Below are positions 22,178 through 26,884 of a stretch of 26,884 bases of DNA, in pieces. The DNA comes from a virus, in the IMG/VR virus record IMGVR_UViG_3300044295_000189, positions 1 to 26,884 of that record; one strand, written 5' to 3'. Every line of letters starts with the position of its first letter. The first letter of the stretch is position 1. Position numbers and translations under genes: made by a program. Under the pieces are notes generated by a model. The model searched no databases and was not told the DNA's origin. It saw nothing but the letters and a program-made list of their open reading frames with translations.

Positions 22178-24396
22178 TGCGTCGCCGGGCTTTTTGGGCA
22201 TCTTTTGCCGTGGCCTTGCTCGCCTCGGGCACGGCCAAAGCGGACCCGATTTTTACGCCCATCGTCACAGCTATCCTGACCTCGGTCGGCGTTTCGTCAA
22301 CGGTTGCTATTGCTGGAATTTCCATCAACATCGCAGCCGTTCTTTCCGGTGCCCTGACCCTCGGCTTTGGGCTGCTTCTTTCATCCATCTTTTCGCCAAA
22401 GCCGAGAACGCCGCAGCCTGAATCCGGGATCATCGGCCTGCAACAGCCATTGCCGTTCAGAACCTACGGCTACGGTCGCGCGGCGAATGCCGGCGCGGTC
22501 ATGTTCAAGGAAAATTGCAGCCGGTATCTCGTCTATGTCGCGGCGATCGCCGGGCATCGGATCGATGCCTTCGAAAGCCTTTATCTCAATGATGATGCTG
22601 TGACCGTTCCGGTGTCCGGCGCGCAGCTTGTCGGAACAGTTTCCGCGATGACGGACGGGCGATATTCGGGCGGGATCGTCACGATTGATTCGCGCGTTGG
22701 GCTCTCCACTGAGACCTACTATTCGCTGGTCAATGGTTATGCCTCGACCGCATGGGGGTCAACATTCCGGGGCGATTCGATCGCATCGATTGCCATGGTT
22801 TGCGCGCCGGTCGAAGCGAACGTTTTCAATCAAAGGTATCCCTACAGCGACCCGAAGCCGCGCCCTGTCCTTCGCTGGGCTCGCGTCTATGATTGGCGGG
22901 ACTCGTCTCAATCGCTCAGCGATTCTTCAACGTGGAAATGGAGCCAAAACGCTGCCGTTTGCATCGCGAACTGGATTTGCCATTCAAGCTTCGGCTTTCA
23001 TGAGGACTTCGCCGGTTCGATCTTGCCGGCAATCGAGGATTGGACGCAGGCGGCCAACGACTGCGATGAACTCAAGGCATTGAAGGCGGGCGGAACTGAA
23101 CCCGCGTACCGTATCAATGGGTTCTCGACCACCGAGACTTCGAACGCATCGACGCTCATGACGATGCTGCAATGCTGCGATGGATATCTGGTCAAGATTG
23201 GCGATGTTTACCGACTTTCCGTTGGCAAATATCACACGCCAACGGTCATCATCACGGATGACGATATTTCGGCTGTGACGTTTCAAAACGGAATCGCGTC
23301 GGAAGACCTGATCAATTACGCATCCGCAAAGTGGACATCGCCAGACAACGGCTTCGTCAGCGTGGATACCGACCCAGTCCTGAACACGGATGAGTTTTCA
23401 ACCCGGCCCGGCGCGCCAAGAAAAACGCAACTTGATCTTGGATGGGTTCAATCTCCGGGTCAGGCGTCGCGTCTTTTGCGTCGGGAAATGATCCGTCACA
23501 AAAACCCGTTGCGAGGAAAGCTCACGCTTTTCTGGTCTGGCATGAACGCGGCATTCGAGCGGCGGTTTATCGTCCAGTCCAATTCGATTCCACGCTTGTC
23601 GAATGTGGTCGTTGAAAACATGAAGCCGGTCATTTCGGCTCGGGCAATGCGCGTCGAGATTGAGTTTGTTGGGACCGGGCCTGAGATCGACGACTATAAT
23701 CCGTCAACCGATGAAACAGCGCATCCGAATGTCGCCGCCCGTCCAAGCGCTGCTTCCGCTGCCGTCCCGACCGGGCTCGCGGTCGTTGGCGAACTTGTCA
23801 CCGATGGCGATGGGAATGGATCGGTCGTTGCTGTCCTTTCATGGGATGACCCGGCTGTCGCGGACCCAAAAAATACCGCGTACACGTTTATCGGCCAGTA
23901 CAGATTCCATGATGTAGGCGGTGGAACGCCCGGCGCGTGGGTTTCCCTCGGAAGCCTGAGCGCAACCCTAAGCGCGGGTGTGTACAGCGCTCAAACCGGC
24001 GTGATGCCGAATGCGAATCTGGACTTCGCCATTGCGTCGATAGGCGGTGGAACGTCCGCCTATTGCACGCCCGTAACCGCGTCCATGGAACAGCCGAACG
24101 TCGCGCCTCAAGCGCCAACGTGGGTGTCTGCTGTCGGCGCGGTTGGCCATGCAACTTTGACGGTGACGGCGCCGAACTCGTCGAATTTCTACGCCGTTCA
24201 GTTCTATCGCGCTGTTTCTGGTGGTTCGTTCGCAGGTGCGTCTGCCATTGGCTCGCCGGTAACTAGCGCGAGAAACGCGACGATTTCCTACACAGACACG
24301 CATGGCGCCGGAACGTTCGATTATTTCGCCACGTCGATAACGAGCGCGTCCGTTGGGTCGTCCCCGGCGGGGCCGAGATCGGCCACGATCACATGA
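22177..24396 (+). CDS. Tail-tip attachment / host specificity protein (gpJ-like)
   Basis: A 739-residue protein. The N-terminus is hydrophobic: a signal-like helix (residues 1-23, MRRRAFWASFAVALLASGTA) and a second hydrophobic stretch (42-72, VAIAGISINIAAVLSGALTL). The centre has tail-hub features (LPFRTYGYGRAANAGAVMFK, LRWARVYDWRDSSQS, CIANWICHSSFGF, LMTMLQCCDGYLVKIGDVYR). From about residue 525 two beta-sandwich, fibronectin-III-like domains follow (VVAVLSWDDPAVADPKNTAY; QAPTWVSAVGAVGHATLTVT). This order fits the central tail-tip protein that contacts the receptor and membrane. ATG 22177 is chosen because of the TGATG overlap; ATG 22162 adds five residues. Long hydrophobic N-termini are also seen in other tail-tip proteins and need not be secreted. 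Confidence 0.85.
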   Translation: MRRRAFWASFAVALLASGTAKADPIFTPIVTAILTSVGVSSTVAIAGISINIAAVLSGALTLGFGLLLSSIFSPKPRTPQPESGIIGLQQPLPFRTYGYGRAANAGAVMFKENCSRYLVYVAAIAGHRIDAFESLYLNDDAVTVPVSGAQLVGTVSAMTDGRYSGGIVTIDSRVGLSTETYYSLVNGYASTAWGSTFRGDSIASIAMVCAPVEANVFNQRYPYSDPKPRPVLRWARVYDWRDSSQSLSDSSTWKWSQNAAVCIANWICHSSFGFHEDFAGSILPAIEDWTQAANDCDELKALKAGGTEPAYRINGFSTTETSNASTLMTMLQCCDGYLVKIGDVYRLSVGKYHTPTVIITDDDISAVTFQNGIASEDLINYASAKWTSPDNGFVSVDTDPVLNTDEFSTRPGAPRKTQLDLGWVQSPGQASRLLRREMIRHKNPLRGKLTLFWSGMNAAFERRFIVQSNSIPRLSNVVVENMKPVISARAMRVEIEFVGTGPEIDDYNPSTDETAHPNVAARPSAASAAVPTGLAVVGELVTDGDGNGSVVAVLSWDDPAVADPKNTAYTFIGQYRFHDVGGGTPGAWVSLGSLSATLSAGVYSAQTGVMPNANLDFAIASIGGGTSAYCTPVTASMEQPNVAPQAPTWVSAVGAVGHATLTVTAPNSSNFYAVQFYRAVSGGSFAGASAIGSPVTSARNATISYTDTHGAGTFDYFATSITSASVGSSPAGPRSATIT

Positions 24397-24407
24397 CAGG
24401 AGAGAAT

Positions 24408-25469
24408 ATGAAAATCCGCGTTTTCACAGCCGCAATTTTCTTCGGTCTGTTTTCGATCTGCGCTGCATTCGCGCAGACATTCACGCAATCAACGATCGGT
24501 TCGGATGCCGCGATCATCTATCGCGATTACAACACCGCTGGCGTTCCATCGTCCGGCGTGTTCAACCCGCGAAAGTCGGATATCAGGTCGTGGGGCGCGG
24601 CGATCAGCAGCGCGGTCAATCTGCCGAGGATCACGGCAGCTTTCGATTCGTCCGCAGGCTCGACGCCTCACAATATTTTCGACCTCAACATCAATTCTTT
24701 TCCGGCTGGAAATCAGATTCCGCTCAACACCATGCAGGGCATCGTTTCAAAGATTAAGGTCGACACATCGTCCACGCTCGCGCCGTGGCCGCACACCGCG
24801 ATCAGCGCCTACATGCTGAACGGCCCCAATGTTTCCGGTGGTTCGTCGGTCGGTGTTTTCTCGGCGCTCTCGCAAAACACAAACCTCCTGAACGTTTCGC
24901 AATACGCCTACAACGGCGTGGTGCGGAATCTCAATGGGCTCGACGCCGCGATCGATGGCAACGGATACGATTTCGACACCTTGCTAGGCATGGAGCTTGA
25001 CGTTGATGTCGTCAAAAAATCCGGCAGTGTAACGCCGGTCGGCACGGTAATCGGGCTCAAGATCATCGGCGGATCGACCGTGAAGCCGACGCACGGCGCA
25101 TCAGGCATCCGAATTTTTCCGATGGGTACGGGCCTGCCGTGGGACACCGCCTATGTCGTCGAAGATGCAGCCGCGACGACGGGAATGTTCATCGGCGCGG
25201 CGTCGGCGGCGGCGGCGAACGTAGCTTCCATGCCGCTTTACTGGCGCGGTTATGACGGATCGTCAGCAAGTACGCTTGCCCATATCCAGGTCGGGTCTGA
25301 CGGCAGTTTTCAGATTTTTCCGCCGAGCGGAAAGCCGATCATCATGGAAGGCGAAATTTATCTGAACAACACCGTCAACAACGTGTCGCCGACATCGCCG
25401 AACCGCACCATTACGATGGTGATTGGTGGGACGCCCTACTACATCCACGCGAAGACCACGAACAACTGA
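24408..25469 (+). CDS. Fibre-like protein with Sec signal peptide
   Basis: A 353-residue protein starting MKIRVFTAAIFFGLFSICAA, a textbook Sec signal peptide with likely cleavage after AFA (residue 22). AGGAGA stands five bases before the ATG. The mature part is beta-rich, with repeated alternating strands, VVRNLNGLDAAIDGNGYDFD, and a C-terminal section typical of tail-fibre ends (VGSDGSFQIFPPSGKPIIME, then PNRTITMVIGGTPYYIHAK). It follows the host-specificity gene, the normal place for a tail fibre, yet a signal peptide implies export from the host cell. It may be a fibre, a secreted depolymerase-like protein or a surface-blocking protein; no catalytic motif is apparent. Confidence 0.78.
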   Translation: MKIRVFTAAIFFGLFSICAAFAQTFTQSTIGSDAAIIYRDYNTAGVPSSGVFNPRKSDIRSWGAAISSAVNLPRITAAFDSSAGSTPHNIFDLNINSFPAGNQIPLNTMQGIVSKIKVDTSSTLAPWPHTAISAYMLNGPNVSGGSSVGVFSALSQNTNLLNVSQYAYNGVVRNLNGLDAAIDGNGYDFDTLLGMELDVDVVKKSGSVTPVGTVIGLKIIGGSTVKPTHGASGIRIFPMGTGLPWDTAYVVEDAAATTGMFIGAASAAAANVASMPLYWRGYDGSSASTLAHIQVGSDGSFQIFPPSGKPIIMEGEIYLNNTVNNVSPTSPNRTITMVIGGTPYYIHAKTTNN

Positions 25470-25519
25470 AACCGCATCGTCGCCGGGCTGTCGTCAACAC
25501 CACCATACGGAATCCCTTC

Positions 25520-25819
25520 ATGAAACAGATTTTCGTTGCCGCGCTCGCTGGCGCGATCTGTGCCGTCTGCGCATTCCCGTCGTTTGGGCAGCCGTCTTCG
25601 CTACCCGCGCCGGACGATCAAATGATCGCTGATTTGCGCGATGCATGGACGGTCAAGACCTATGGCGAGGCGCAATTCATCAAGGCGATGGAAGCCTTGA
25701 TCGCGAGATCGCGCGCCGACCGCGCGGCGCTCGCAGAGGCGCGCAAGGAAATCGAGACGTTGAAGGCGGCGACAAAGGGAAGCGCGGAAGTCGCGCCTCC
25801 AGATGCGCAGCCAAAGTGA
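25520..25819 (+). CDS. Secreted coiled-coil protein of unknown function
   Basis: A 99-residue protein beginning MKQIFVAALAGAICAVCAFP, a signal peptide with likely cleavage before Gln24 (SFG|Q). The mature part has a helix (PDDQMIADLRDAWTVKTYGE) and a charged coiled coil (RSRADRAALAEARKEIETLK), ending in a short Pro/Ala tail. No lipobox cysteine is placed correctly, so it should be soluble in the periplasm. It lies between the fibre-like gene and the endolysin, so a role in lysis or envelope interaction is possible. I do not recognise a family. Confidence 0.7.
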   Translation: MKQIFVAALAGAICAVCAFPSFGQPSSLPAPDDQMIADLRDAWTVKTYGEAQFIKAMEALIARSRADRAALAEARKEIETLKAATKGSAEVAPPDAQPK

Positions 25820-25829
25820 GGAAGCCGAC

Positions 25830-26369
25830 ATGACGAAGCCAGTTTTGAAGCAATCTCTCCAGCCGAAGTCAGCGCCAGGCCCTTCAACGCCAAGGTGGCT
25901 CGACCTCGCACGCCGGCAGATTGGCGTTCATGAAGGCGACGGCGTTCATTCCAACCCTACCGTGATCAAGTTCTTCATTGAAGCCGGCCACGCCGAAGTG
26001 AAGAACGATCATACTACGCCATGGTGCGCGGCCTTTGTCGGCGCGATGCTGCACGAAAGCGGCATCACGCCGACCGGCACGCTTTGGGCACTCGATTATG
26101 CCAAGTGGGGGCAGCGGATCGACGGCCCGGCAATCGGCGCAATCGCCACGAAAAAGCGGCTCGGCGGCGGTCACGTCTTTTTTGTTGCCGCGTTCGATGC
26201 CTCGCATGTGTGGGCGCTCGGCGGAAACCAGAACGATCGCGTGGGCATTGAACGTATTCCGCGCTCGGCGATCTATTCCTATACGTGGCCGCCGGGCGAG
26301 CCTTTGCCAGCGAAGGCCGCCAGTGGCGGCACGAGGGAAGGCGGCGTCTCGGGTGCGCGAGAAGACTGA
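25830..26369 (+). CDS. Endolysin, TIGR02594 family (NlpC/P60-CHAP-like)
   Basis: A 179-residue protein with WLDLARRQIGVHEGDGVHSN, TTPWCAAFVGAMLHESGI (candidate nucleophile Cys66), GGGHVFFVAAF (candidate His115) and GGNQNDRVGIERIP, the sequence order of the TIGR02594 peptidoglycan hydrolases used as endolysins by many alphaproteobacterial phages. No signal peptide or membrane helix, so release needs the holin downstream. AGGAAG is five bases before ATG 25830. The last 20 residues are a glycine/arginine-rich tail. Bond cleaved is not deducible from sequence. Confidence 0.88.
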   Translation: MTKPVLKQSLQPKSAPGPSTPRWLDLARRQIGVHEGDGVHSNPTVIKFFIEAGHAEVKNDHTTPWCAAFVGAMLHESGITPTGTLWALDYAKWGQRIDGPAIGAIATKKRLGGGHVFFVAAFDASHVWALGGNQNDRVGIERIPRSAIYSYTWPPGEPLPAKAASGGTREGGVSGARED

Positions 26370-26412
26370 TTTCGAATTCGCCCATTCCGGGTCGAATGAA
26401 GGAGAAGAAAGC

Positions 26413-26580
26413 ATGAGTTCGGACCAAGTCGCGGGCGTAGCTCGCGCGATCATTTCCGCCGTTGGCGGTTACTTCGTCGGCAAGGGCATCATCGACGCCT
26501 CGACGGCGACTTCCCTCGCGGGCGCTGGCGCGACGATCGTCGTCGCCATCTGGTCCGTCGTTTCGAAGAAACCCGCGTGA
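26413..26580 (+). CDS. Holin, Pam3-gp28-like
   Basis: A 55-residue protein starting MSSDQVAGVARAIISAVGGY, followed by FVGKGIIDASTATSLAGAGA and TIVVAIWSVVSKKPA. It has two short hydrophobic segments (about residues 8-28 and 33-50) around a G-K-G-x-I-D turn, the family's recognisable feature, and ends in lysines. AAGGAG stands eight bases before the ATG. It would form membrane lesions that release the endolysin. The longer frame from 26035 overlaps the endolysin and is not coding. Confidence 0.87.
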   Translation: MSSDQVAGVARAIISAVGGYFVGKGIIDASTATSLAGAGATIVVAIWSVVSKKPA

Positions 26581-26810
26581 GTTGGCTTTCGCTCGCGCTC
26601 GCATTCATCCGGGCGGCGGGGGCTCTCGCGAGCTACCTCGCCGACCGGAAGCTATTGAGCGCGGGCGAAGCCATCGCCATCGCGAATGAACAAAAGGCCC
26701 AAGCCGATGCGTTTCGACGTGCTGCGAAAATTCGGGATGATATCCGCGCTGATCTCGACGCCCATCCTGAGCGGGTGCGGGCCGACGACGGCTTTCGGCG
26801 GAAAGATTGA
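26577..26810 (+). CDS. Inner-membrane spanin (Rz-like)
   Basis: A 77-residue protein from GTG 26577, coupled to the holin stop by a GTGA overlap. It has an N-terminal membrane helix (WLSLALAFIRAAGALASYLA) followed by a charged, helical ectodomain (EAIAIANEQKAQADAFRRAA, then KIRDDIRADLDAHPERVRAD). This topology, with the periplasmic coiled coil, size and position after the holin match inner-membrane spanins, which fuse the inner and outer membranes in the last step of lysis. A lipoprotein gene is nested in it. Confidence 0.78.
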   Translation: MSWLSLALAFIRAAGALASYLADRKLLSAGEAIAIANEQKAQADAFRRAAKIRDDIRADLDAHPERVRADDGFRRKD

Positions 26811-26884
26811 CGCGGCGACGCCATCGCAATTGCTTTTCTGTGACGGCGCGAAACCGTTCCGATGGTCCGCGAAGGACACGGCGG
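26707..26884 (+). CDS. Outer-membrane spanin lipoprotein (Rz1-like), nested and 3' truncated
   Basis: In the +1 frame relative to the spanin gene, ATG 26707 opens MRFDVLRKFGMISALISTPI, then LSGCGPTTAFGG. Residues 1-23 are a lipoprotein signal peptide and LSGC is a good lipobox with acylated Cys24. The frame continues through KIDAATPSQLLFCDGAKPFR to the window edge without a stop. A nested outer-membrane lipoprotein starting inside the Rz frame is the lambda Rz/Rz1 arrangement. Here it runs past the end of the host gene, so it is partly embedded. The downstream F-C-D-x-x-x-P-x-x-W-S segment resembles proteins at this place in other rhizobial phages. Confidence 0.75.
   Translation, partial: MRFDVLRKFGMISALISTPILSGCGPTTAFGGKIDAATPSQLLFCDGAKPFRWSAKDTA

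Noticed and set aside
1-26884. tRNA genes, integrase, repressor, attachment sites or insertion sequences
   Set aside because: I looked for these and saw none, so prophage versus free phage cannot be decided from this window.

Overview
The window is a contiguous piece of a tailed-phage (siphovirus-type) genome or prophage. Every supported gene is on the + strand and packed head to tail, with many ATGA, GTGA and TGATG stop/start overlaps. It runs from a truncated DNA methyltransferase through packaging, head, connector, tail and lysis genes, and stops inside a second spanin gene. The GC-rich sequence, the P27-type small terminase, a head-spike base protein of the family known from the Rhodobacter gene transfer agent, the TIGR02594-type endolysin and the Pam3-gp28-type holin point to an alphaproteobacterial host, most likely Rhizobiales/Hyphomicrobiales. 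That placement is inference. No integrase, repressor, replication gene, tRNA, insertion sequence or CRISPR array is visible.

Layout. 1-0.65 kb: C-terminal part of a DNA methyltransferase and an overlapping small reading frame that may be frameshifted. 0.64-4.5 kb: small terminase, large terminase, portal. 4.5-7.6 kb: five structural or fibre-like genes of unknown function, including a glycine-rich protein and a 22-residue tandem-repeat protein, placed unusually between portal and protease. 7.6-10.95 kb: prohead protease, HK97-fold major capsid protein and a small capsid-associated protein, followed by a strong intrinsic terminator. 11.0-12.5 kb: a GT-A glycosyltransferase, two small proteins and a spike base protein, a plausible virion-surface module. 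12.5-14.7 kb: head-tail connector and neck genes, including a possible 21-residue membrane microprotein, then a tail-terminator-like gene. 14.8-20.2 kb: tail tube, tail-assembly chaperone pair joined by a programmed -1 frameshift signal, and a tape measure carrying a lytic transglycosylase domain. 20.25-25.5 kb: two tail-tip genes, a small membrane protein, an NlpC/P60-like tail peptidase, a large tail-tip/host-specificity protein and a fibre-like protein with a Sec signal peptide. 25.5 kb-end: a secreted coiled-coil protein, endolysin, holin, inner-membrane spanin and a nested outer-membrane spanin lipoprotein cut by the window end.

The genes form one late morphogenesis-and-lysis programme: terminase and portal package DNA into an HK97-type head matured by the protease, connector proteins join it to a long non-contractile tail whose length is set by the tape measure, and the lysis cassette releases progeny. 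Noteworthy points are a complete frameshift signal (Shine-Dalgarno-like element, GGGAAAC heptamer, spaced hairpin), the nested spanin gene, the microprotein, the internal terminator, the spike/glycosyltransferase cluster and two successive secreted proteins next to the lysis genes. No stretch longer than about 300 bases lacks a gene.
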